Shown here piece after piece: positions 12,350 to 24,616 of a stretch of DNA of 64,000 nt (positions are counted from its first letter, which is position 1; each line of letters starts with the position of its first letter). Below the pieces are notes generated by a model that was not told where the DNA came from, searched no databases, and saw only the letters and a list, made by a program, of their open reading frames with translations. The translations under genes were made by a program, and so were the position numbers. This DNA comes from Prinsepia uniflora (taxonomy: Eukaryota; Streptophyta; Magnoliopsida; Rosales; Rosaceae). The stretch lies in the NCBI GenBank assembly GCA_032719365.1, contig CM064863.1, forward strand, positions 64,815,583-64,879,582. The letters are read 5' to 3'.

Positions 12350-13770
12350 TCCATGATTCATACACGTAGCAATGAATTCACTAATAAAACATCAAGACCA
12401 AATCGATGTTCAAGGGAGGAGACTCTAGAGGATTGACATCCTTGATATGGCATAATTTCTAATACAAGACTACCATTCTTTCTTGAGAGTCCAACTCTGA
12501 AAATTTGATACATCGTAGGAGTACTTGGCACACGAACTTGTCCCAAAGATAACATTAGTCAAATTCAATCAGAAAATAGAAGTCGGGGGTAGGCTAGAGC
12601 CATAAAAAAGGAACCCAATGAGACAAACTCTCCAATTCGATGTGGAGATAATAAGCTCCCTAGCCCAAGGACAACTCTAATGAAGATATAAAAGTTGAAA
12701 AAAAAAATCAACAGACATTCAAAGCACACAGCATCCACAAAATTCCCAGAGTATAAGTATGCAGTCTCAAGCGCTAAAAAAATTTCAAAGAAAATACTCC
12801 ATTTTACTTTATTATGATTTTATAAAAGACAAAAGAAAAGATGATTGTAAAAAGAAATACTCATAAAGTTGTTGTGTTGGAAGATCAAATGATAGTTGCA
12901 ATTCAGAATGTCTGCAACAAGCAAAAAGATAAATGTCCTTACCAAAAGAACATTAAAACAGACTTTTATTCCCAAGTGTACAGACTTAATTCGCATCATT
13001 TTAAGCTTCACTCATTGCTGGAGGCAATTGTCTAATACACAAAAGAAGCATAACAATAGAAATCACTTGACTCAACTCTAGAAACAAGAAAAAATGTTTT
13101 CCATATCAGACTGTGCTATCAACAGACGAGTACAGTAAAATGGGAAAAAAAAAAAACATTCCATACTTCACTCACGCTGGAATGAGCTGAAAAAATTCAA
13201 TTTCAATTGGTTTCAGGGGAGGAGATGACTCTAGGATATTGAGATACATGATAAGGCATAGTTTCGAATACAATGTTATCATTCTTCCTTGAGACTCCCT
13301 TGAAAAATTCGGATGAATAAACATGTCAACAGAGTCAATTGGCTAAAATACAAAAGAACCATAACGGCGTTTTTAATTGGCGGGGATGGGAATCAAAAGA
13401 AAGCGTGTCATTCCCATACCTGAGTTCCCCACATTTACTAACAGGTAAAGAATAAAAAAATAAACGGGTTCTACTGCCAAATTAGGTATTAAAAAGCCCC
13501 ACGAATCAGGCACAAATCAACGTAACATGCAATAACAGTAGAATCACTCTACTCAACTCTAGAAACCAGAAAAGGAAAGAAGAAAACCAGCCCATGCTTT
13601 ACACACGTAGCAATGAATAAAACTCAACACCAAATCGATGCTCAACGAAGGAGACTCTAGGGCATTGACATCCATGACAAGGTACAGTTTCTAATACAAA
13701 GTTACCATTCTTTCTTGACACTCCAACCAACCCAAACATTCCGATGAAAAAGAGCTCTTGTTCACCAAAA
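12350..13770. repeat. Three decayed dispersed copies of a ~170-bp sequence
   Basis: Similar blocks occur at about 12355-12500, 13205-13305 and 13605-13735. Shared landmarks are CCAAATCGATG, GAGACTCTAG, TTGACATCC and ACCATTCTTTCTTGA, in the same order each time. They lie in the probable long first intron of the polyubiquitin-like gene, and are too diverged for a recent expansion. Confidence 0.55.
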
Positions 13771-13985
13771 ACAGGGCATAGAAAAAATATACATAAAAAA
13801 GTCAATAATTTTTCATATTCAAACTGTAAACAACATGCAGGGAAGGCTAATGCCATGAAGAGGAACCCGATGAGGCAAGCTCCGATTCTTTGAGGAGATA
13901 AATAATTTGCTAGCCCAACAAAAACTGTACCGGAGAATTAAAAGTTCCAAACAATTCCAGACATTCAAAGCACACGTCATCCACA

Positions 13986-14073
13986 CAAAATATCCCATAA
14001 TCATCAGTTTGCAGACTCAAAACAGTAGACGCAAAATATCCCGTAATCATCAGTTTGCAGACTCAAACAGTAC
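13986..14073. repeat. Tandem duplication, two ~42-bp copies
   Basis: CAAAATATCCC(A/G)TAATCATC followed by AGTTTGCAGACTCAAA occurs twice with a 46-bp period. Only about two bases differ, so it is recent. Intronic or intergenic position. Confidence 0.85.
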
Positions 14074-14500
14074 ACGAAATTTCAGAGGAATTATAATTAA
14101 TAAAATAATTTAAAAAAAGAGAAAAATTGGTTGAAAATGGAATACCCATAAAGTTGGCATCTTGTAAATTTGAAGATCAAATGATTTGACTGGTTGAAAT
14201 TCAAAATTTCTGAACATAACAAAATTGGTTAAAGAATCTAATATTGGTTCATAGAAAACAAAAACATCTTTGAACTGCTACTAACGCCGAATGAGACATG
14301 AAAACAACAGAGATTCTGAAAATGCTGTTTGCAAACTCAAAGTAAAGTTTTTTAAAACAATTAATACACAACAGAGAATCAAATTTTCTAGCTTTAATGT
14401 TAACCGCCAGACACTCGGTGATCAAAACAAAATGAAGAGAAAATTAAATAGTAAATAAACATTTGGACAAAAAGATAGAAGATTAAAAATTGTTAATGAC

Positions 14501-14554
14501 CTCTTCTTCTTCGGTTGAAGTTGAATTGGACCGATGCTGGGTACTGGCTGCCAT
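14501..14554 (-). CDS. Candidate first exon of the polyubiquitin-like gene
   Basis: On the minus strand an ATG at 14554 opens an 18-codon stretch, MAASTQHRSNSTSTEEEE, ending at GAG|gtcatt (donor at 14500). It would join in phase to the exon at 12014 across a ~2.5-kb intron. The donor is weak and no transcript evidence exists, so this is an inference from frame and position. A Copia-like LTR lies just upstream (14614-15194), which would place it in the gene's leader or promoter. Confidence 0.35.
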
Positions 14555-14613
14555 GGCTTCTGCTAGGTCTGAAACCCTAATTAACCAAGGTGGTAGAAAA
14601 GGGACGAGAGAAT

Positions 14614-15194
14614 TGTTAGGTTTATGAAGGATATGAAAAAAAATAATCAAACACCAGAATTTATAAAGCAAGAACAGAAAAGAAAAGCACACCAGAAATT
14701 TACGTGGTTTGGCAGAGTGCCTACATCCACAGGCAGCGATATCGACCCTTCCACTATATCAGAAAAAGAGTAGAATGGAGTGATCTTACCAAGCTTTGAA
14801 GAACTTGGTGTACAACCAAAGAACACAAAGAGAATTATACCCTCTCTTCTTCTAGAGACAAACAGAGTCTCCTGAAGGAATACTTACAAGAAGAAAGAAC
14901 TTTTTTTTCTAATTCTCTCGCACACTCCAGCACAACAAGAAAACCGCACTGCAGTATTTCCTTGCTGCCTTTTTCCCTTCTATCCCGCTGCCTCATCCAG
15001 CAGTCCCACCAAAAACCTCTTTTATAATTCGAAAGAGAATTCTCGAACCTGATGTGCAATAAAATTCCCACATAAATATGTGTGTTATTGGCTTCGAGAA
15101 ACCAAAAGGTCAAGCCAGCCAAACAATCTAGCTAAAGACTTCTTTAATCAATTCTACTATTAATTAATATTAGAATCGGAATTGGCAACCAACA
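14614..15194 (-). mobile_element. Copia-like solo LTR remnant
   Basis: Bounded by TGTTAGGTTTATGAAGG on the left and GGCAACCAACA on the right, so ends are TG...CA on either strand. The stretch AAATTTACGTGGTTTGGC followed by GTGCCTACATCCAC at 14696-14730 is a familiar landmark inside plant Copia LTRs. No clear 5-bp duplication is present, so the exact ends are uncertain. Confidence 0.45.
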
Positions 15195-15479
15195 AAACAT
15201 GTCATCTTCATCAGACCATAAGAGAGACATTTGCTTCGTTGTTTGGAATAAATGTTATTAATGAGTTATTTATCATCTCTTCAAAAGGTCTCCAGACTTT
15301 TTCATTTCTTTTGAAAGCTGCAGACTTTTTATGAGGGCTAATTATTTATTTTGGCCAACATGAGGGAAAATTAATAACTGAGCTAATAGAAAGAAAATAA
15401 AGAAATGTCGTTTGAGCAGATCCACCTTTTTCCTTCCCATGAAATTATATTTTGGGATTCCTAATAACAATTTTTTGTT

Positions 15480-16030
15480 AACGAAGAGAGGTTTGGGGTT
15501 GGAGTGTACTTTGCGAAGTCAATGTGGAGATGCCTTAATCGAAAGGTTTCATTCCAAGGACTAGTTTTATTCTCTGGTTGGTTGTTAAAGAATTGCTAGC
15601 AACTGTAGATCAGTTGAGTTTTATTGGTGGATGTGTGCGGTATGATAAAGCTTTGGAGTCTCATTCTCATCTATTTTTTAAGTGTGAGTTCTCTTGAGGT
15701 ATTTGGATACTTATACTCCAACGTTGTGAATTCTCTAGGCTCATTTGCCATATGGCCTGATCTTATCTCCTCTCTATTTTTTAAGTGTGAGTTCTCTTGA
15801 GGTATTTGGATACTTATACTCCAACGTTGTGAATTCTCGTTGTGAACGTTGTGAGTTCTCTTGAGTTTTATTGGTGGAAGGGCTGCCTTTGATGACTACT
15901 TCTTATCGGCTTGCCTTGGCTACTACGGTCCATATCATTTGAATGGAGCGTAACTTATGTATTTTTAGTAATTCTAGGAGCCCCTTAGTAATATCTTTCA
16001 AAGTATTGTAGATACGATTAGGTACCGCCT
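15480..16030 (+). pseudogene. LINE reverse-transcriptase zinc-binding (zf-RVT) remnant
   Basis: Across frameshifts the plus strand encodes the zf-RVT pattern of plant non-LTR retrotransposons: a start like SFILWLVVKELLATVDQLSF, then a Cys-rich knuckle with SHLFFKCEFSWGIW, and farther on a YRLALATTVHIIWMERNL segment, the usual C-terminal block. No upstream reverse transcriptase or endonuclease is present, so this is a 3' fragment. A 65-bp segment is duplicated inside it (see next entry). Confidence 0.6.
15671..15838 (+). repeat. 65-bp direct duplication inside the LINE remnant
   Basis: The stretch from CTATTTTTTAAGTGTGAG through CAACGTTGTGAATTCTC occurs at 15671-15735 and again at 15773-15838, practically identical, with ~37 bp between. 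It duplicates the Cys-containing zf-RVT segment. Confidence 0.85.
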
Positions 16031-16277
16031 GTGTACCCTAACTCTCAGACACGAATACTGCTTCGGTTTGGAATGTACCTTTGATGTAACCTTCCTCTTG
16101 CTGAGGTTTTGGCAATTGGGTCTTCTTACTTACCCACAAAAAAGGAGAAGTTTGGTTGGTCCTAAATGACATGAGATCTCTAGTTCGATTTCTACAAATA
16201 CCAATGTACATGAGTATCAAAGCTTAATTATCCATTTTATGGTTCAGTCTAAATTATCTTTCCATGATCATTGTAAC

Positions 16278-16560
16278 TTAGGGCCAGTTCAAGATTGCTG
16301 TGTTTTTTCAAAAAATTTCTTTAGTTGTGTTTTTTTTATAAGTGATTTATACTTTATTTTCATAATAAGTAGCTGCACACTAAAATGGTTTTTGTAAAAG
16401 CAGCTTTTAAAAGCAACATACAGACTGCTTTAAAAAATTGTTGTCAAAAGTCCATTATTTTTTCAAAAAAGTAAGATTTTTTATTTTTACCAAATGCTTG
16501 CTTCACTTTCAAATAAAACAGCTTTTTAAGAAGAAAAAAAAACAATACCAAAAGGCCTAA
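16278..16560. mobile_element. MITE-like element with short inverted ends
   Basis: The left end reads TTAGGGCCAGTTCAAGATTG. The right end, in reverse complement, reads TTAGGCCTTTTGGTATTG. These ends, and an AT-rich interior with AAAGCAGCTTTTAAAAG-type palindromes, resemble hAT-like MITEs with ends of the GGGCCTGTTTGG type. No target duplication was convincing. Confidence 0.4.
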
Positions 16561-16980
16561 AAAAATATAGAAAAGCAAGTTTATGAATGACAAATCATTT
16601 AGGTGTGCTCAGGCATCTGACAAGGTTTACAGGTAAGAACAAATCATTTATCAGTGTAATACATTTTAATTGTGTTCCTTTTTACTATCTATTGTTATTT
16701 TAAATTCAATTATCGTAAACGAAGAAGTTGATAGTATAATCAGTTTTCAATACCATTATATAAAATAATAATAGTCTCATTCATTCACGTATATAAAGAA
16801 GATGGACAAACCAACGAAACATTTACTACACATTTTCGTACGATTAATTTGTTCAACAACAATTCTAAAATTTAAGTTGAAGAAAAATTAAAAAAAAAGT
16901 TGCATACTTTTAATTTATGGGTATAGTTGGTAACTAAACAAGTTTTATTTCCAATTTCTACATAATACAACGTGGGAAAG

Positions 16981-16983
<3 letters not shown>

Positions 16984-17010
<27 letters not shown>
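16984..17010. repeat. (AT)n microsatellite
   Basis: Uninterrupted AT dinucleotide run followed by a short CA run, in intergenic DNA downstream of KIN-10A. Confidence 0.95.
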
Positions 17011-17020
<10 letters not shown>

Positions 17021-17441
17021 GTTTCCCAGATACTAGAAAGGAATATATTGGGGTTAAATAATTAAACATTGAAAAGAAAGACATATAACTTGGATACCAA
17101 ATTGGGGACAACATATCTTCTCCGATTATTGTCGAGCTTAGCATGATGAACTTATAACGAAGAACTACATCACGGTATGATAATCGCAATAACCATCTCA
17201 AAGAAGAAGATACATACAGAGAGTTGAAAGTACACAAACTTGAGCCACAAGCAAAAGAGACATATATTTATATATTGTGCATTATCAATACAAAAGTTGC
17301 ACCTTTCAGAGTAGAACTTGAAGTCGATCCCACTTTGGGTCCTTAACCAAAAGAAACACACACTATGTCTTCTCCCTTTTCATTACAGAAGTTGCACATA
17401 GGCAGAGTGCAACCATCCATTTATACAATCAGAACCAACCA

Positions 17442-20400
17442 TTAATGTCTTCTGAGAGTAATAAAAGGAGTAGAACCTAAGTTTGGTGCTACTTTGGGTG
17501 TTACACAATCACCTTGAACAGAGAAGCAGGAATTTGGGGTGAGTGGTGGTGGAAGTCTATTTTCCAGTGAACTGAATGGGAGAGGACTAGATGATGGGAG
17601 CTGGTGATGACTTGGGCTTTGCATCATCATCCCCTTCAGTGGCCTCAAGCAAGCCAAATACCCATTTGATTTGTTGTTGCATAGGGGAAGCTTAGTGGCC
17701 TCAGTATCGGCTTCTTTCTCCTTTGGTAATGAACCTCCAGTGGGATCCTGCATGTATTGTATAGATTCAGTATGCATATGAGTTTCATCCAACTTTGAAT
17801 CTGAGTGTCTGTTTCCTAAGAAAACTTTCATCGATAAGATTAATTTCGAAACAGCCACTCAAACCACCAGTTTTGGGCTTGATCCAATCGAACATACAAG
17901 TTGCATAAGGTTTCCATAGTTCAAAATAGATCAGTAAATCTAAATAAGATTGAAATCATTACTAGATTAGCATGTTCAAATAAAATTATCAAACTGGCTT
18001 ACCCCAAGCATGAGAAATGTGAATGCTTGATTGTCTGCTCCAAGATAGATTTCAATCAACTTTCGCAGGTCAGCAAGGGTTGCTTCTCTTGCAACCTTAA
18101 GTGTTGTAATGAAATTCCCTGGATTTTCTTTCGAAGCCTCCCATTTCACGTACACTTCAGCACTATCTGCATCAGTGCCTTCATTTGACGGGTTGTAGTT
18201 CTCCTTGGAAGCCAATTCCCTCTCATCATAAACTCGACTTTTGTTGATCTCTTGTTCTGTCAGTTTCTGCTCATTTTCTAGTTTAACTGATGCAACAGCA
18301 GGTGCTGGACTTGTGATATGTTGCGAGAGCTCTCTGTAGTTTCCACAGAGTGTAAATATGTTTCGGATTCTAACAAGTCTATCATCCGTTCTTCCATTGC
18401 CATCTTCTTTGCCAGGATTTCCGCTTGGTCGATTCACAGTTGGTGTATGTTGATAACCCTGAGGTAAAGATGTCAGGGAGCTCACGTTATAGTTACTCTT
18501 GAGGCTAGGCCCATCATCCATGCACACTCTCTTTTCCTCTATAACTTGTTTCTCCACTACTTCAGCTTCCACATTTTCCTTAGGTTCTTCCTCTTCCATT
18601 TCTTCTTCCTCAAAAACAGTGCTCAGGCATATCCTGTCAGCATATTTTGGCTCAAAAGAATCGACGTTTACAGCATTTACGCTATCTCTGTCAGAATGAT
18701 AAGCAACCTCGGAGACTCCACCCACTACATATTTCACCTCACGAGCAGAAGGTTCTAGATCATCCATATCCAAATCCATTGACTTTACCATTGATCCTCC
18801 ATCATCACTAGCATAGATCCCTAGCAACCTTTTGGAAAACTGGGTTCCGTCAAGGTACTTTGTCTCACTCTCCTTTCCACATCCATCACTTGAGCGGCGT
18901 AGCTCAAGCTCAATTTCCTCCAACCGCTGTCTTAGCATTTCAACTTCCTGCTGCTGTTCTAGTATCTTTTCTTCCATTCTCCTCCTTTCCAATTCAACAA
19001 ACTCATTTGCCATTCTCTGGCATTCCTCCAACTTCTTCTCCAACTCTTGTTTCAGAGTCTGGGCCACTTCACTCACCTTCATGTCGATTTCATCCTCCTT
19101 TTCCCCAAATCCTCTCCCTTCCATAAGCTCAAGTTTAGCTCTCAATGCAGCAACCTCTTCTTCTTTCTTCATTAGCTCATTGTGTGCTTCATTTCGCTCT
19201 TTCTCTTTGATCTTGTTCTCCCTTTGCAGTTTAAGGATAAATTCATCCATGGCAGCAATCCTTGATCCTAGGATAACTGCAGATGAATCTTCACTCCCAG
19301 TTTTATCCTTGATTGGTGTATGTGGGCCACGAAAAATACATTTTGCTTTTGAACCATATTCAAGGGTGGAGATTGTCTTGTGTATTTCCTTTGGATCTGG
19401 ACTTGCACACAGTACCATTAACATTTTGGTCTTGTCATCCTCAAAAGAATCCTGCAAAAAAAAAAGAACACAAGAATCGTCACCCACATACTTGCAAGGC
19501 ATCTTATAATCCCCAATAGTTGACATTAGTGTGAACAGAAATACCTGTAGAAGCATGGTTAGTTTGCTGTCTCTAAATGGAACATGAGAATCACCGTTGG
19601 CAATTGACTCAACCACTCTTTTCAGAGCTATGTTTCCTTGGTTTATCTTGGCAGTCTGTGAATTCAATGTAAGCATAAATCAACACTTGTTACAATGCCA
19701 ATGAAGGTGTTGCATACAATTCCAGCAAAAATAAGGCACCATCACGAAGACATACCTGCATTTTTGCCTCAAATCCAATTTGGCCAGCTTGCTCAATGTT
19801 TTCAGAACCAGCCATGTCCACAAGCATCAAGCGCCCTCCTACTGTTGGGACATCAAGGATTATCTGTGTAGAAATAGAAAGCAAGTTACATCCAACCAGT
19901 GACGACAGGGAACATTTTATAAACTTGAAAGTCATCGAAAAGTTTACCATGCAATGGCTCCGAGAACTTCTATCATTGCAAAGGGTACTCTTAACAATCC
20001 TTCTCTTCTCCACTTTCTGAATCTCTTTTGAAATTTTCCCAGCTTCATTTCCAGAAATGTAGGTTGCATTCTTTGCCTTCTTCCCCATCACTTCAAGCCT
20101 AACCTGTAGATACAAGTATTAGGACAGAATATTACAGCAAAACTAATGCTCCCCCATATGATTTTTGAGCCTAAACCACATCATATAATCTTTATCATCA
20201 TCGCAAGAGATGTACTCCAAAAATTTAAGCCATCAAAACGAACTCAACCAATGTTACAGTGATCCAACCAAATCTAACAATCCAAACTTGCACAGAGAAC
20301 CCATTTAAATTCCAAATTTACAATTCTAAACACAAAGAACCGATTGACAAAGAAAGCTCATAAGTCATCAAAATATTCAATAACCCCAGTAAATGTAATC

Positions 20401-21335
20401 ACCTCACAATTGGAGCAGTTCCCTCTAATCAGCACCAAGCCACGAACTCAACCAAATCTAATATTCAAACTTCCAAATAAAACTCATCTTCATCGCAAAA
20501 TATGGGCTCTCAAAAATTGTAAACATTCATGAATTTATAGTGAGTTCTATCTTATTTGAGCTAACACAGTAGAAAAATCCAAGCTAGCGCAGAAAACACA
20601 TTCGAACTTCATGTTCTAAACACTAGAGACCATTTTAGAGAAGCTCATATATCATCAGGAATTCAACAAATAAAAGAGAAACCAAATTAATGTTATCACC
20701 TTGGAATTGGAGCCGTTTCCCTTTGGCCATCCGAATCCGAGTCCTCCACCACCATTGCTGGACAATAAATCATAGATCTCTTCATTATAAATCTCCAACA
20801 CGGTGACCTGCACAAACGTCCCAACCATGGCACCGGAACTGTCGTCTTCTCCATCCCCAAGAATATCTTTCAGAGATCTGTACACAATCCCAGGTTGCTT
20901 GCAACACCCAAACATGGTGTGACTCTTGCCTGACCCAGTGGGACCGTACATCATGATTGTACATTTCTCGCCTAATTTCACACTGTCAATCCTGGATTGA
21001 ACAAATTTTCTATAAAAGGTTCCCAAATCATCTTCTTCCGATAAAGAAACCCCATCGAGTGTGAAGTCTCGGTACCCGAAATCTACCCGGACCCGGATGC
21101 TCTGCTTTTGAGGGTTGATTTGAAGAACCAATGCCGGTGGTTCTTTTCGGTCTGGGTAGTCTCGGATTCGAGCAAGAACCTCGACCGGGTGCTCTGCGGG
21201 TAGGTCTTTTGCGCCAGAGTTAGGATTTGGAGATGGGTGAGCTTTCAAGAACTGGAGACGATGCTTGGATTGTGGGGTCCTGATCTGGGCTGTGTGGCTG
21301 TGATTGGATTTGGAAGATGAAGGCGTTGGAGCCAT
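17442..21335 (-). CDS. KIN10A: Kinesin-like protein KIN-10A (PAKRP2 type), 921 aa
   Basis: Microtubule motor of the plant kinesin-10 family; the Arabidopsis protein (PAKRP2) acts in the phragmoplast, where it is linked to vesicle transport during cytokinesis. Coding exons in gene order: 21335-20700, 20103-19948, 19863-19756, 19655-19545, 19451-18003, 17747-17442, all phase 0 with GT-AG introns. The motor domain spans about residues 50-380: P-loop GPTGSGKS (131-138), switch I NDRSSRSH (255-262), switch II VDMAGSE (279-285). A charged coiled coil covers about 400-522. An acidic stretch (FEEEEMEEEEPKE) follows. Near the end lies an IYVKWE-like conserved block, and the protein ends STPFITLRRH, the same terminus I recall for Arabidopsis KIN-10A. 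The start MAPTPSSSKSN also matches. The 93-bp fourth intron is stop-free (see findings). Confidence 0.95.
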
Positions 21336-23259
21336 TGCAGAGAGAGAGAGATATTTTGGCGACGATAAGAGCGAGAGGAATAGAATTTCAAAATGAGAGC
21401 TTTCAGAAATCAATTCGAATTTTGAAACAATAATGTAGCCGTTAGATTTGTAACGTCTAGTTTCTTCTTCTTTTCTTTTCATTTGTTTTTTCGTCCATTC
21501 AAAAAATGACTTGTGATTGTCCAAAAAAAAAAGACTTGTGAAGGTCAAATCATTTCATATTGCGGCACCCGCAACCTTTGTGATATTATCTTTCTGGAAG
21601 CTACTTTACGGTTGTATGAAATTACCGCATAAGATAAATTGTATTAATTTGGAAACAAATAATTTAGTAATAACTCAAAATAAAGATCATAAAGTCAACT
21701 TTCTACATGATTTAATTGTTTGCAATTTCAATTTGTAATGAGGAAGTCTAGGTTGTTTTATAGTGGATAATTTTAGTATCATATTTTAGTGGTATTTTCT
21801 TATAATATGCTTTTGATTTGTTAAATAATTCTTATACATATATCATCATCGGAATCGTTCAATTTCTAAATCATTATTTCAAGATCATTTCTGCTAAAAA
21901 CCAACAACATTAAAGGTTATTTAGTTATTCATATATATTAAATAAATCAATGATAATGGTAACAATCAATATCCATATAGTTAACTGTTGAGCCATAATT
22001 GTTACATATATTTCATATAACATTTGGCCCATTTACTTGTATTTTGCTTAAATTCATGTCATCAATAGTAAAAGTGATGTGAAGTGGAAGAATTAGGAAA
22101 CTAATACACTTATAAGAATACAATAAAAAATGGCTCAAATGGGAGTTCAAACAAAGAAGTTGTCCTCAGGTCAAAATCAATTCATTGACATGTCTTTAGT
22201 CATGTTAGTGCACCCTATTTTGGTTTGAGACTAAGTTCCCCAATTCATGTCATTTGGGTCCCAAAACAGTATCTGAGGACCTTCAGGACAAGGCCGTGAC
22301 ATGCTTTTGTCATGCCATTATCAAAATCAGGTCATGTCCTTGACATGTCCTCATAGACCTCCAACCGAGCCCTAAATTGTGTCTTTGATACGACTTAACT
22401 TCCATATCGAGGTTCCAATCAAGGCGTGTCATCACCATGCCTCAATGAAGATCATGCACGCGTTCTAGACAATTTTTCAAGAGAATGTGCAACTGCGCCA
22501 AGGACAAGTTCCAGAGTGCCTTATCGATATCAGCTCTAGTTCCATGTTAGGCCCCTAATCTGACCCAATAAGTTCCATCAAGGACATATGCATGCCACAA
22601 CCATGCGAACGAGACATGGGGCACTTTCAAATACTTTTACATGTAATGAAGCCATCCAAGTGCCAAGGCGCGACAAGGTGTGCCAATGACACACCCATGG
22701 CCAAGCCACCGACATTTAGATTCTGCCCTAGGTCCCAGCTTGTCTGTCTAGTGACAACTTGTGCTTCAAAGTGCCAGCTTTCATTAGCACTCTCAGCTGG
22801 GTTGTGATTGGTTTTCCAGCATTTTAGGGACTTCTTGTTTTCTTAGAAATATGTTTGATAATCTAGAATACCCTAGACTAGGTTTATAATTCTAGTCCTT
22901 ATAAGACAAGGTTTTCCTTTTTGTATAAAAAGAGGCCTTTGCTCAATGTTTTAGATACCTCGCTTTACACCACTTGAGATATTTTGACACTTTTATTATT
23001 GTTTTGAGCTATTAGTGTGAGACATGTTCACGAAGACTTGATTGTGTTCTTGGAGGACTGCTTGAAGTTGTGCTTCAAGTTTGTCTTTGAGAGCATAATT
23101 GGGTTTAATTTTTCACTTTCATATTCAATACAATTAATGTTTATGCTTTTAATTATGTGTAGTGAATAGTTTATTTTAGGTTAGCGTTGATTTTGAAAGA
23201 TGATCTTGACTTCGTTTGGCGCTTGATTCAATTGTCGTGTTTATCTTGGTAGATTGATT
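21336..23259. other. KIN-10A upstream region and unclassified DNA flanking the nest
   Basis: The first few hundred bases are likely the KIN-10A promoter. From about 22140 the base composition shifts, with repeated ACATGTCCTCA-like phrases. A TATA-like TTTGTATAAAAAGAGG sits near 22920 with a leader-like stretch after it. This could be the LTR of an unidentified element or an unrelated transcribed locus. It continues beyond the retrotransposon nest at 63411. Confidence 0.35.
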
Positions 23260-24596
23260 AACTGCGACAGGACCTGCCTCGAAAAAAAAATACCCTGATA
23301 ACTATGCCCAATCCTACTCCCGTTTGAAAACTAAACCAAAGTTTAAAAATGCCCTTAGGACCCTAAATCCTAATACAAGAATCTTCCAGACAAAGGATAT
23401 GTAACCAAACCAAAATACCCTCTAGTGGTCACAATCCACACCAACCCACTGACCCCGATGAAAGATATAACCTTTTTTTTGTAATTCGGATGTCAGTCAT
23501 TAACCACAATATTAACCATATTATCTGATATCCTAAGTGAAAACCTAAAAACTCGTCACTCCCGACTCTTCTAAAATCCCAATTCGGTATCTCAACCTTA
23601 CCCGAGACTTAATTCGATATCTCAGCTCAACCCGAGCCCAAATTTGACATTCTGGCTTGTCTAGAGTCCTAAATTGGTGTCCCGACTCATTGTTCTATGT
23701 ACCTTGGAATCAACCCTCGAGAGTTTTTAACCTAATGGTAGTTTATACTCATTTCGAAGTAGTACACATCTTTAATACCACATTACATTTCAAAACCTAA
23801 CCTCAAGACCTATCACATAGTTTATACTCGCTTCAGAGTAATTACCTTCCTTAGAGATTAGTATAACTAATTAATTTCTGAACATCAAATGTATCCAAGC
23901 TCTAGTTCTAGCTCGTGGCTCCTCTAGGATTCTAATGACTTCTTAACACAAGCATCCAACCCAAATATTCTCAAGCAACACAATCAAAGCATTCATTCAC
24001 ATTGTAGACATCACATAATCAATGCATTTAATTCCATCATTATAGGTTTAGGGTATGAGATCCACTCATATCACGTCTAGGAGAGCTCACCCGACTAAGT
24101 GCATTAATACATGTATTTTTAGGCACCTAATCCCATAAATCTCCACTAGCTCCATCTTGGTTCTTGCGGCTCCCGAACTTCCCATTATTATGGTGCTTCA
24201 CAAACAAGTGGTAACATCAAAACATGATAATCAAATCATCAATACTAATAAAAACTCTAGCTCTTGAAAGCTTAAGTTCCTTATCATAAATTAAAACAAC
24301 CTAGGATGTCTGGCACTAACATTAAACCAACTTTGAAGAATCCCAAACCCCTGCCATCGGATCCAAAATGTCAAAAACATCAAAAACCTAACTCATCGAA
24401 GACTGAGGGAGGCCTTCATGTGCCCGCACACGCCACCCCTCTCCTTAACCCATCCTTACCACAACTGCAGCGACAGGAACTGCTCCAAAAGAGCTTTGAT
24501 ATTCGTGCTTGATCCTGCTCCCATCTAACACCTTAATCAATATACCTAAAATATCTTTAGCATTTTCATACACACACAGAGAACCCATCAAACATG

Positions 24597-24616
24597 ATAT
24601 ATATATATATATATAA
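24597..24616. repeat. (AT)n run inside the X1 left LTR
   Basis: AT dinucleotide run; the same position in the X1 right LTR (33048-33068) carries a similar run, so the repeat predates the insertion of X1. Confidence 0.85.

Noticed and set aside
18832..19509. 225-aa plus-strand frame, Ser-rich
   Set aside because: It is the antisense of KIN-10A exon 5 (coiled-coil codons read backwards give Ser/Phe runs).
22592..22807. 71-aa frame with several Cys
   Set aside because: No start context, splice sites or family resemblance; probably chance in the unclassified flank.
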